From assembly GCA_946611445.1 (NCBI GenBank), contig CAMODP010000050.1, positions 1 to 11,048 on the forward strand: a stretch of 11,048 nt of DNA, given 5' to 3'. The notes under the pieces were generated by a model. That model did not search any database, was not told the origin of the DNA, and worked only from the letters and a program-made list of their open reading frames with translations. Below, piece after piece: positions 1-7,038 of the stretch. Numbering within the stretch: the first letter of the stretch is position 1; each line of letters starts with the position of its first letter. This DNA comes from an uncultured Eubacterium sp. (lineage in GTDB: Bacteria > Bacillota > Clostridia > Lachnospirales > Lachnospiraceae). A program made the translations under genes and the position numbers.

Positions 1-818
1 TCAGCCGTGCCGACATCAGTGTCATATACCGCCATCATCATGTTGACTGCCCAGTACGGATAGAATTCACTGAGCAGATGGATGCCGTCGATTTCCCACA
101 GGTCACTGTGTTCCTCGGCAATCGCGTCATTGTTGACAAAGTGATATCCCTTTTCCGCGCACAGCTGCTCGACCGCCGCGCTGTAATCCGGAATCTCTCT
201 CCACTTCTCCGACGTATCAAAGGCGGGGTCACGTGCGGGCAGAATGGAATTTACATATACCTGCGTATTCGGAAGTTCTCTCTGCACATGCTGGATGATC
301 TGGTCATATTCCGCCGCGTATTCCTGCGGTGTTTCCCAGATGCCGATCGATGTATCATTCAGACCGAAGCAGAGGAATACGATCGTCGGATTGACATTCT
401 TCAGCTCCGTCAGGTGTTCTTCTATATCCCGAATGGTCCAGCCCGCGCCGGCAATTACGCGCTCCTCAGGCATAAACTCAAAATAGGAAAAACCGACTGC
501 GCGGGAATCGCCCATGATTGCGCAGTCCCGGAACAGCGTCCACACATCAATCGTGCCGTCAGTCAGCTCCCTGCGCCGCTTTTCCCGCTCTTCACGCATC
601 CGCTGCTGCTTCTGCTCCAGAAGCTTCTGCTGCACTTCATCCACGTCCGCGGCCTCCAGGTTTTTCAGCCAGGCAATACCGGCGGAAACCGCGCTGTTTT
701 TCTTATCTGAGCGGAGTGCCCGTGCGACCGTAAAAATCACCGCGGCTGCCAGCAATATGACAGCGGCGAGGACAATCCTGCCTTTCCAGTTCTTCTCTGT
801 CTTCTCTCTTGGTTTCAT
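1..818 (-). CDS. Membrane-anchored SGNH/GDSL hydrolase, C-terminus cut by window edge
   Basis: The reading frame is open from an ATG at 818 to the left edge, giving 272 residues with no stop in the window. Residues 14-32 form one hydrophobic segment after a basic start, so this is probably a type II membrane protein with its catalytic part outside. Residues 55-85 are very rich in Gln, Glu, Lys and Arg and look like a helical stalk. The SGNH blocks are present: GDS at 103-105 with Ser105 as likely nucleophile, the block II Gly around 124-126, GLND at 152-155, and DGIH at 244-247 giving Asp and His. The family contains esterases, lipases and carbohydrate O-acyl esterases or transferases, and the substrate here cannot be read from sequence. 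An in-frame stop lies four codons upstream, so the start is secure. The ribosome binding site is weak. The gene follows another SGNH hydrolase after a 47-nt gap. Confidence 0.88.
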   Translation of the reverse strand, partial: MKPREKTEKNWKGRIVLAAVILLAAAVIFTVARALRSDKKNSAVSAGIAWLKNLEAADVDEVQQKLLEQKQQRMREEREKRRRELTDGTIDVWTLFRDCAIMGDSRAVGFSYFEFMPEERVIAGAGWTIRDIEEHLTELKNVNPTIVFLCFGLNDTSIGIWETPQEYAAEYDQIIQHVQRELPNTQVYVNSILPARDPAFDTSEKWREIPDYSAAVEQLCAEKGYHFVNNDAIAEEHSDLWEIDGIHLLSEFYPYWAVNMMMAVYDTDVGTA

Positions 819-824
819 AGTGAC

Positions 825-853
825 AGATTAAAACTTTTCCCGAAGCGTGTCAA
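825..853 (-). promoter_or_regulatory. Weak candidate promoter before the membrane-anchored SGNH gene
   Basis: On the minus strand a perfect TTGACA (848-853) is followed by TAATCT (825-830) after 17 nt, or by TTTAAT (827-832) after 15 nt. The -10 is poor at the good spacing and better at the short spacing. A start site there would leave almost no leader before the ATG at 818, so the gene may simply be co-transcribed with its upstream neighbours. Confidence 0.25.
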
Positions 854-865
854 CACAAATGTAAC

Positions 866-1666
866 TCAGATAAAGCCTGCGGCACAACCGTACAGCAGGG
901 CATTTCCGCCCTGTTCCTCCTGTGAAAGACATGATTTCCACTTGCCGAGCCGTATGATACTCTGCTCCGGCGCTGTGGCGATTCTCAGCAGGACTGTCTG
1001 GTTTTTGCGGGGGGAAACTGTCGGCAGCGCTGCCATGATACGGTGATAGATATCCAGATATGTCGCATTGTCATAATGCAGCTGGTCAGGAGAAACAAAG
1101 GTGTCCAGTATCTGGGAATACGTATCGATATACGTCACTTCTTCCGACAGCTGCGCCTTCATTACCTCATTGAACGCTTTGATGGAGGCATTGTTGATCA
1201 TTACATTGTAAAAATAGTAATCGCCGTCAACCGGATTGACAGAGACGACATAGGTATCCGCCCCGTACAGCTTCCACTCTTCCGCCTTCATATTGATGGT
1301 ATCGGCATACTGCATCGCTGTTTCGGCAGAAGTCCCGGAAACGCAGTCATTTACACCCATCAGTATGACGATGGCCGCTCCGTCGCAGATCTGCGTCTCC
1401 GCCACCGGTATGCCGGTGCCTATCATCCAATCATATTTTGCGCCGATTCTGCCTGCCCAGAAATCTCCCCTGGCATCCTCCATGAAAATATCGTAGGCGA
1501 TATTTACCTCATTGACATTTCCATACATCTCCACTGTGCGGGAATCGCCGATAAAGATCACTTTTCTTTCCGGCATGCTGTCTTCTGCAAATACCGCGGC
1601 GGGATGGGCTGTTATCACCGCCGTCAGGCAGACAATTGCGGCACAGATTCCTCTGATCCTCTTCAT
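866..1666 (-). CDS. Secreted SGNH/GDSL hydrolase
   Basis: This is a 266-residue protein with a signal peptide at about residues 1-27 (basic start, hydrophobic core, likely cleavage after VFA). The SGNH blocks are GDSR at 40-43 (Ser42), GVND at 104-107, and D194/H197 in the SPDQLHY stretch, so it should be an active extracellular esterase or acyl hydrolase of unknown substrate. I chose ATG 1666 because the signal peptide begins there. A longer in-frame start at 1741 lies inside the upstream gene and adds residues that do not look exported. The start lies 7 nt after the stop of the 3D-domain gene and has little Shine-Dalgarno sequence, which suggests translational coupling. About 50 residues after the last SGNH block (215-266) look unlike the rest of the domain and begin next to a run of six C, so a frameshifted tail is possible. 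Confidence 0.87.
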   Translation of the reverse strand: MKRIRGICAAIVCLTAVITAHPAAVFAEDSMPERKVIFIGDSRTVEMYGNVNEVNIAYDIFMEDARGDFWAGRIGAKYDWMIGTGIPVAETQICDGAAIVILMGVNDCVSGTSAETAMQYADTINMKAEEWKLYGADTYVVSVNPVDGDYYFYNVMINNASIKAFNEVMKAQLSEEVTYIDTYSQILDTFVSPDQLHYDNATYLDIYHRIMAALPTVSPRKNQTVLLRIATAPEQSIIRLGKWKSCLSQEEQGGNALLYGCAAGFI

Positions 1667-1673
1667 AAGACAG

Positions 1674-2870
1674 TTACCAGGCCGTCGCGATATCCAGCTG
1701 GTCCTCGTTGTACGCGGCGAACCCTCCTGTATCGCAGACAATAGCCTTGCCGAGTGAACTGTCCACTACGCTGCCGCGGGGATATTTGTCCAGATTCGCG
1801 GCAACCATCACATAGTCGCCCAGCATCTTCACGCCGTCATCCCGGACCCAGTAGTCATCACCATTTCCCATGCCGCGCATGATATCGACAACACCCGACA
1901 TTTCCATGTTATAGTATGTCTCTCTTCCGGTGGGCCCCTCATTGACGCCGGCCATGGCCGTGAGTACAGAACCTCCCCAGGAAGTATCCGGGACAAAGCC
2001 CTCTGAATATCCGCCTGTCTTAGCCGGCTCCTCTGCCTCCGCCGGAGCCACTGCCGTCTCAGAAACCGTCACGCTCTGTCCGGCATCTGTATAAGCCGTC
2101 TCATCCGTCAGCGCCGCGGTCTGTGCGACGGCTTCTTCAGTGTAAGTCATCTGAGATGTATCCGCCGCCAGATATGCGGTCTGCGCCGTATTATCTGTAA
2201 ATACAGGGGTTTCGGCAAGCATGGCGGCAACCTCGGCCTGCGCCTGAAGCTCAAGAAGAGCGGCTTCCGCTTCCCTGTTTTTCTCGAGGCGTATCTCTTC
2301 CGAATACCGTTCTACGTCTGCAGAAGTCTCTTCAATCAGAGCCTGCAGCTCCTTCTGCTTTTCCGCGCAGTTCTGCTTCAGTCCTGCGACGCTCTCCTGC
2401 TCTGATCTGACCTGTTCCTGCGTCTCCGCAATCAGGCTGCAGATATCCTGATACTGCTCCAGCATCTGTCTGTCATATCTGGAGAGCTCGCTCATATTGT
2501 TTGCGGTTGTCAGGAAGTCCATGAAATTCCCCGAGCCAAGCAGCGCAGTGAAGCCGGCCATATCCGCTGAATTCTCATACATGTACCGGATTCTGGTTTT
2601 CATGCCCTCTCTCTGCCGGGCTTCCGAACTGCTGGCCTCCTCCAGCTGCTTTTCCAGCTGGCTAAGCTGATACCGGGTATCCTCGTACTGCACCTGCAGA
2701 TCATCATACTCCTCTGTAAGGCCGGTAAGCTGTCCCTTCAGTTCCCGGAGATAAGTCTCGGCATCGCTCTTTTTCTGTTCCAGGACATCCTGTGTGTCGG
2801 CCGCTGCCGGACACGCGGCATACATCAGCATTGCTGCCATAACCAGGATTAGAACAATTCCCTTCTTCAT
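1674..2870 (-). CDS. Exported PcsB-like coiled coil with C-terminal 3D domain
   Basis: This is a 398-residue exported cell-wall protein. Residues 1-24 are a signal peptide with a probable AAA/D cleavage site. Residues 25-215 are a long heptad-rich coiled coil resembling the PcsB/CwlO N-terminal region, including a hinge-like segment around 91-125 (RIRYMYEN, then a LLGSGNFMDFL stretch). Residues 220-285 are a low-complexity linker rich in Thr, Ala and Glu. Residues 310-398 match the small 3D (three-Asp) beta-barrel domain, related to RlpA/MltA barrels, with CDTGG at 379-383 and LDIATAW at the end. In these families the coil is thought to control access of the catalytic domain to peptidoglycan. 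The barrel may bind or cleave glycan, but activity is not proven by sequence. ATG 2870 was chosen because the signal peptide starts there. No strong SD lies just upstream; an AAAGGA sits about 20 nt away. An SGNH gene follows closely. Confidence 0.87.
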   Translation of the reverse strand: MKKGIVLILVMAAMLMYAACPAAADTQDVLEQKKSDAETYLRELKGQLTGLTEEYDDLQVQYEDTRYQLSQLEKQLEEASSSEARQREGMKTRIRYMYENSADMAGFTALLGSGNFMDFLTTANNMSELSRYDRQMLEQYQDICSLIAETQEQVRSEQESVAGLKQNCAEKQKELQALIEETSADVERYSEEIRLEKNREAEAALLELQAQAEVAAMLAETPVFTDNTAQTAYLAADTSQMTYTEEAVAQTAALTDETAYTDAGQSVTVSETAVAPAEAEEPAKTGGYSEGFVPDTSWGGSVLTAMAGVNEGPTGRETYYNMEMSGVVDIMRGMGNGDDYWVRDDGVKMLGDYVMVAANLDKYPRGSVVDSSLGKAIVCDTGGFAAYNEDQLDIATAW

Positions 2871-2964
2871 CTCATTTACCAGTTGGTATCCTTTCTCACA
2901 TTCATTACCATGAAAAGTGTCATTGCAATGAAAGCGCAAAAAGCCCCGTGCTTTCTTTTAAGAG

Positions 2965-2992
2965 ATTATAACATTTTGAAAAAAAATTGCAA
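2965..2992 (-). promoter_or_regulatory. Promoter of the 3D-domain/SGNH gene group
   Basis: On the minus strand TTGCAA (2987-2992) and a perfect TATAAT (2965-2970) are separated by 16 nt containing an eight-T run. This fits a sigma-A promoter. The predicted start is near 2958, giving a leader of roughly 90 nt before ATG 2870. The leader holds a small AAAGC/GCTTT hairpin and the 10-bp palindrome CATTGCAATG (2921-2930). Confidence 0.65.
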
Positions 2993-3049
2993 ATTTTCCT
3001 TAATTATTTCGTCCTTTGAAATGCCAAACACACGTTTCTTATGATGCAT

Positions 3050-3079
3050 TTGATACCATATCTTGTATATGAAAGTCAA
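3050..3079 (-). promoter_or_regulatory. Second candidate upstream promoter, extended -10 type
   Basis: On the minus strand TTGACT (3074-3079) is followed after 18 nt by TATCAA (3050-3055). A TG one base before the -10 gives an extended -10 motif. It lies about 85 nt upstream of the better TATAAT promoter and would serve the same genes. It could equally be chance in this AT-rich gap. Confidence 0.35.
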
Positions 3080-3101
3080 GTTTTTTCCTGTATATTGTGC
3101 C

Positions 3102-3118
3102 GTCACACATTTTGTGAC
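3102..3118. promoter_or_regulatory. Inverted repeat, possible regulator binding site
   Basis: GTCACA and TGTGAC form perfect 6-bp arms around a 5-bp centre. The site is 23 bp upstream of the second candidate -35, a position where an activator or a repressor could act. The regulator is unknown. Confidence 0.4.
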
Positions 3119-3197
3119 TAAAGGTCATTTTTTTGTCTTCCGTAAAAGTTTATGCATATTGCACAACAGGCCTGTCCGGCATTGGTTAAAAAGCCAC

Positions 3198-3265
3198 AAA
3201 AAAACGGCTGATTTCGACGGATGAAGGGGATCATCTCCCACTTATTCGTTAAAATCTGCCGTTTT
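3198..3265 (-). terminator. Rho-independent terminator after the acyl carrier protein gene
   Basis: On the minus strand the 14-nt arms (3252-3265 and 3201-3214) pair as AAAACGGC/GCCGTTTT and GATTT/AAATC with a single A-A mismatch. A run of seven T (3198-3204) directly follows the GC-rich base. The loop is unusually long, about 37 nt, and can form its own small GGGA/TCCC hairpin. This marks the end of the MBOAT-DHHW-FkbH-ACP transcription unit. Confidence 0.7.
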
Positions 3266-3316
3266 CCCTTCATTTTTGCCCGAAAACAGGGGCCATTCAG
3301 GGGCCTTTCACCACAT

Positions 3317-3562
3317 TCAGCGTTTTGCCCTTGCCGCTACGATGGCAGCCATCTCCCCTACATTTTTCATCGTCGACACCTCGCTCATACGGAACTTCAT
3401 GCCGAATTCACTCTCCACCGCCGCGACCAGCGTGATGTGCTCCAGGCTGTCCCAGTCTTCGATATCATCCGCAGTCGTAGAAGCGGTCACGCGGATTTTT
3501 CTGTCGTCGAATACTTCCTGGAAAACCCGGTTCAGGCGGTCATATACTTCTCTCTCTGTCAT
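3317..3562 (-). CDS. Stand-alone acyl carrier protein
   Basis: This is an 81-residue acidic carrier protein. The 4'-phosphopantetheine attachment site is Ser39 in the motif DWDSLEH (36-42), and the rest fits the four-helix ACP fold. It starts directly after an FkbH-type gene, so it is the expected acceptor of the three-carbon unit made by that enzyme; WDSL-type carriers paired with FkbH are well known in glyceryl-ACP chemistry. I chose ATG 3562 because GGAGGA lies about 7 nt upstream. An in-frame ATG at 3613 overlaps the fkbH stop and has no such site. It is unlikely to be the fatty-acid-synthesis ACP, since no fab genes are nearby. A DltC-like role as cytoplasmic donor for the MBOAT is inferred from gene order. 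It is the last gene before the terminator. Confidence 0.9.
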   Translation of the reverse strand: MTEREVYDRLNRVFQEVFDDRKIRVTASTTADDIEDWDSLEHITLVAAVESEFGMKFRMSEVSTMKNVGEMAAIVAARAKR

Positions 3563-3568
3563 GGTGTG

Positions 3569-3575
3569 ATCCTCC
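3569..3575 (-). promoter_or_regulatory. Strong ribosome binding site of the acp gene
   Basis: GGAGGAT on the minus strand, 6 nt before ATG 3562, decides the start codon of the carrier protein. Confidence 0.8.
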
Positions 3576-3612
3576 GAATTTTGTACTATATGTTTTTTTA
3601 TTGATATGTGCA

Positions 3613-5388
3613 CTATATAATATGTATATAGCGATTTTGCGGCGTGTACCCCGCCGTCGGCAGCTCCCAGACTGTATTGCCCGCCTCGTCTTCCGACACT
3701 TTTGTGAAGCCGAAGGTGCCGTACAGTTCGCGGACCATGGCGTTTTTCTTCGTGGGATAATAGTAGCCGCGGATCAGGCGGATGCCTGACGCGGAGGCTG
3801 TCTCCACAAGGCGGTCCAGCATGGCCTGCTCCATGTCTCTTTTCAGGACACGGCAGCTCATCAGCCAGAGATCAATGTGGAGGATATCTCCTTCCTTCCG
3901 GCCGATCACGACGGAGACAACGCCGTTGTCGCCGAAGCGGTCTGTCAGTTTTCCGTACAGACGGATGTATGAAGGATCCTTCCAGATGCTCTCCATCTCC
4001 GCCGCGGAGTAGCGCCTTGTCGTGAGGTTGAACTGGTTGCTCTTGTTGGTGAGCTGGGTGATGCGGGCCAGATAGACGGGCTGGAAATCCTCGATGACCG
4101 CCTCCATGTCGAGACTGTCCAGATACTCCCCGTAATCGGCAAACGCAGCCTGCGAGGCGGCGCGGCGGGCGTTTTCCATGTACATTTCGTTCCGCTTGAG
4201 GTCATCCTCGTTCAGGGATACCGCTTCAAAATAGCCGCCGCGGTCGAGTGTGATGATGTAGTTCTCGACCCCTTCCATTTCCGGAGCCTGCAGACCCGGG
4301 ATCTGTGCTTCTGCAATGGCCCGTTCCGCCGGATTGTCATCGACAAACACGATTGATTCGGGAAGGATATTCAGTTCCGCGGCAATCTCCGCCAGGTTGC
4401 GGTCTTTGTTCTCCCAGTTCGCCCTGATACAGACAAAATCCTCAGGACGCAAGGCGCCGTCCGGATGCCGCAGTCCGTCCATCGCGTTCTCCAGGTCATT
4501 CTTGGAGCAGACAGTCAGCATGATGCCGGCGGATTTCAGCCGCCGGATATAAGCCTGGAACTCATAGTAGCTCTGGGCAACACCGGTCTCCTGTCCCACT
4601 TCGATCCCGTCCACGCCGTCATCGCCGACAACGCCGCCCCACAGCGTATTGTCAAGGTCAAGGGCCAGCGCCTTCCTGTTCCGTCCGAAGACTGCCTTGA
4701 TGATATTGGAAACGGAGAAGGCAAACAGCGGAATCGCGTCAAAGCACATGCAGTACTTATACATATTCCAGTAATACGGATTGAGCCACTCCTTCAGGCC
4801 GTAATCGGAAGCCAGGTAACTCAGATCATGTACATGAAAATCCTCTGTTCTGTCTGCATAGGCATACAGTCTGTCGTTCAGCCGGCCGATATAGTTCACG
4901 GTTCCCCGGTAATCCGCGCAGTCGCGGCTTCCCAGGATCCGGTACAGAGGCGGTTCGAAATTATTCTGTACAATCGGGCAGTGAAATGTCTCCCGCAGTC
5001 TGTCCCAGATCGCCTCAAAGCGGGAAGCCTCCGCTTCCAGCTTTTCATTCACGCCCTCCCGGCTGTCCGTCATGTCCGGAAGATTCCGGATATTCCGGTT
5101 CGATGTGTGGAGGAAGATCAGGTCAGGGGCAAAGTCCAGAAATTCCTGATCCGGAAACATCGCCTGCTGCTCATACTGCGCGTATTCACATTCATAAAAC
5201 ACCGGCTCGATGCCGTTGTCCAGAAGGAACAGCTCCATGCACTTTACGATGTCGCTCGTCGTGGAGCCGCCGAGCACAGCGATCTTTTTTACAAACCGGC
5301 TGCTGCCGTCCTCCGCAAGTTTTCTCCGGAGAGCCTTTCTCTTCCGCAGAATCATCTGGGAATCAAACGGATACTGCAGTTCTTTCAT
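3613..5388 (-). CDS. FkbH-type HAD-IIIC enzyme (glyceryl-ACP synthase-like)
   Basis: This 591-residue cytoplasmic enzyme has three parts. Residues 30-215 are an SGNH-like N-terminal region with GGST at 40-43. Residues 238-375 are the HAD core with DLDNT (244-248), SKN (296-298), Lys328 and VDD (349-351), so all four HAD motifs are intact. Residues 390-580 are a GNAT-like C-terminal region that includes the FkbH hallmark NKSNQFNLT (448-456). Characterised FkbH proteins of polyketide and tetronate pathways take 1,3-bisphosphoglycerate, remove phosphate and load a glyceryl group on an ACP. The same reaction is predicted here, with the neighbouring ACP as acceptor. The enzymes that would turn glyceryl-ACP into methoxymalonyl-ACP are absent, so glyceryl may be the final group. 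It begins 41 nt after the DHHW gene, and its GGA-rich SD is rather far (about 13 nt) from ATG 5388. Confidence 0.88.
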   Translation of the reverse strand: MKELQYPFDSQMILRKRKALRRKLAEDGSSRFVKKIAVLGGSTTSDIVKCMELFLLDNGIEPVFYECEYAQYEQQAMFPDQEFLDFAPDLIFLHTSNRNIRNLPDMTDSREGVNEKLEAEASRFEAIWDRLRETFHCPIVQNNFEPPLYRILGSRDCADYRGTVNYIGRLNDRLYAYADRTEDFHVHDLSYLASDYGLKEWLNPYYWNMYKYCMCFDAIPLFAFSVSNIIKAVFGRNRKALALDLDNTLWGGVVGDDGVDGIEVGQETGVAQSYYEFQAYIRRLKSAGIMLTVCSKNDLENAMDGLRHPDGALRPEDFVCIRANWENKDRNLAEIAAELNILPESIVFVDDNPAERAIAEAQIPGLQAPEMEGVENYIITLDRGGYFEAVSLNEDDLKRNEMYMENARRAASQAAFADYGEYLDSLDMEAVIEDFQPVYLARITQLTNKSNQFNLTTRRYSAAEMESIWKDPSYIRLYGKLTDRFGDNGVVSVVIGRKEGDILHIDLWLMSCRVLKRDMEQAMLDRLVETASASGIRLIRGYYYPTKKNAMVRELYGTFGFTKVSEDEAGNTVWELPTAGYTPQNRYIHII

Positions 5389-5429
5389 ATAATGTAATCA
5401 ATCCTTTCCGGGATCCGGATCCGCTTATT

Positions 5430-7019
5430 TTATACCTGTGCCGCGCCCGTTTCCTGTTCGCCGGATGCCTCCTGGTCCGGATAAGCATCCTGGCCGGCAG
5501 TGCCGTCCTGTGTCCCGCTGCCGGCAGACGGCGCGTCATCAATAATGGCGCTGCCCGCGTCCTGGGTCATCAGCTGATCGAGAGATGTGACGACCTGATT
5601 GCCGACCGTATCGCTGTCACAGCTGAATACAAAGTCCGTGATGCCCATCGCCCTGATAAAATCAGGCAGGTTCCTGGCAAAGTACCGCTGGTCTATTACC
5701 CAGATCTCCTCGAAGGAGCCCGTCAGGAACGGAATCTCCGCGTTGCCGTAGCTGTCCTTGAGCATCAGCAGTTTCCTGCCGTTCTTCACGGATGTGCGCA
5801 CTTTGATAATCTGATCATCCGATCCCATAAAGCGCAGATAAGAATTCGGCACGTCTGTCTCGATCAGCAGGCCGTCTGTATACTGATAATTAAAGCTGAT
5901 GTCATAGTGATCCGCTTCCACGGCAGGCACGGGCTCGTACCAGGTAAAGACCTCCGGATCATTGAGCAGATTGGAGCTCTGCGTATACCCATACAGAGAG
6001 CCGACATAGCCGTCCACTGACTGCTCATTATAGCTGTCCAGCGCGGCATAGGGAACGCCGGCCGCTTCCGCCAGCTTCTGGGCGGAATAGTACGCGCCGA
6101 GTGCCGACCAGTGATGATCGGTGCGCAGGTAAATATCCTCTTCCTTGTGCTGGTCCAGAACCTCTGTGACGTCAACCTTGATAATGCCCTCGTTCAGCTT
6201 TGACCATACCTTCTTAAAGGTCTCTCCCTGCGGAACGGAATACTCGCTGTAGTTAGCCGGCAGGTAGTATTCGCTGGCCAGCGGGACCGGCATGGAATAG
6301 ATCTTGACCGTATCACCTATCTGGTCATACAGCTCGTTCATAAAGCTGATATAATTCTCACATTCGCCGCCGGCGAACAGAGGCAGACCGCGCCAGTGTC
6401 CGTCCAGATTGACGATGACAAAGCCGTTTTCAAAAGTACCTTCCGCGTTTTCCTGATGATAGTCGCGGGTCTCCTCCTCTTCGGCCGCAGCAGAAGACGC
6501 AGCGGCTGCGGCAGATGCTGCCGCGTCAGAAGACGCAGGAATGGACGCGTCACTTCCCGATGATGCCGTCTTGCCTGCCGAAGCGGAAGCCGTCTCTGTC
6601 TTCTCCTCTGCCGGAGATTCATCCGACACCTTTTTGACATTTCCGATGACCTCTGCTGTGTTCCCGGAACTGATGCCAAACAGGGATTTCAGGTTGTTGT
6701 TGGCATTCTTGAACGCGTCGCGGAACGGCACGGTATCCGTGTACCAGGTCATCACCCCGTCCGTAAACTCGCCCGAGAACCAGCTGTTCAGGGACAGAGC
6801 GGGGAATTTTGTCAGCTCTCTTTTTTCTATATTGGACACCTTGGAGCGCGGAAATACCAGCAGAAAAAGAGAAATCAGCAGCCAGAACAGAAACAGTCCC
6901 GAAACCAGTCTCCGCGACAGCCGCAGATCCAGCCTCCGGCGGCGTTTTGCCTGCCTCTCTTTTCTCAGTCTCCGGCGTTCTTCCCGGTCCATCTCCATTT
7001 CATTCCTGTCTTCCTGCAT
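5430..7019 (-). CDS. DHHW/AlgJ-like membrane-anchored acyl-transfer protein
   Basis: This 529-residue protein has a strongly basic cytoplasmic start (1-38) and one membrane segment (about 39-56). An extracytoplasmic region follows with the DHHW motif at 301-304 and the KDSYGN motif at 421-426 (Ser423 as likely nucleophile). These residues define the DHHW/AlgJ/AlgX group of SGNH-like proteins, which work with MBOAT proteins to place acyl groups on extracellular polysaccharides. DltD has the analogous role in teichoic acid alanylation. Residues 136-185 are a low-complexity linker rich in Ala, Ser and Glu that splits the juxtamembrane part from the catalytic part, and the C-terminus (486-529) is also low-complexity. 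The start at 7019 has a GGGAG site about 8 nt upstream and lies 19 nt after the MBOAT stop, so the two are almost certainly co-transcribed. The acceptor polymer is unknown. Confidence 0.88.
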   Translation of the reverse strand: MQEDRNEMEMDREERRRLRKERQAKRRRRLDLRLSRRLVSGLFLFWLLISLFLLVFPRSKVSNIEKRELTKFPALSLNSWFSGEFTDGVMTWYTDTVPFRDAFKNANNNLKSLFGISSGNTAEVIGNVKKVSDESPAEEKTETASASAGKTASSGSDASIPASSDAAASAAAAASSAAAEEEETRDYHQENAEGTFENGFVIVNLDGHWRGLPLFAGGECENYISFMNELYDQIGDTVKIYSMPVPLASEYYLPANYSEYSVPQGETFKKVWSKLNEGIIKVDVTEVLDQHKEEDIYLRTDHHWSALGAYYSAQKLAEAAGVPYAALDSYNEQSVDGYVGSLYGYTQSSNLLNDPEVFTWYEPVPAVEADHYDISFNYQYTDGLLIETDVPNSYLRFMGSDDQIIKVRTSVKNGRKLLMLKDSYGNAEIPFLTGSFEEIWVIDQRYFARNLPDFIRAMGITDFVFSCDSDTVGNQVVTSLDQLMTQDAGSAIIDDAPSAGSGTQDGTAGQDAYPDQEASGEQETGAAQV

Positions 7020-7038
7020 ATCGCTCTCCCATCCTCTG

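Larger units (their letters stand above)
2871..3316. other. AT-rich intergenic gap between acp and the 3D-domain gene
   Basis: This 446-bp stretch carries no convincing gene on either strand. It holds the terminator of the acyl-transfer operon at its right end, then the inverted repeat and two candidate minus-strand promoters. Next to the acp stop, the direct repeat GGCCCCTG occurs twice 11 bp apart (3287-3305). I see no tRNA, recognisable riboswitch or insertion-sequence end. The base composition is clearly more AT-rich than in the flanking genes. Confidence 0.7.

Noticed and set aside
2938..2956. AAAGC/GCTTT hairpin as a plus-strand terminator
   Set aside because: There is no plus-strand gene for it to end, and the stem is only five base pairs.
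3317..3562. ACP as the fatty-acid-synthesis carrier (acpP) or DltC
   Set aside because: No fab genes and no DltA-type ligase are nearby. The adjacent FkbH gene makes a dedicated carrier more likely, although sequence alone does not exclude relatedness to DltC.
4465..5397. Plus-strand open frame of 310 codons opposite the FkbH gene
   Set aside because: It is a shadow of the FkbH coding sequence, with no ribosome site or recognisable domain.
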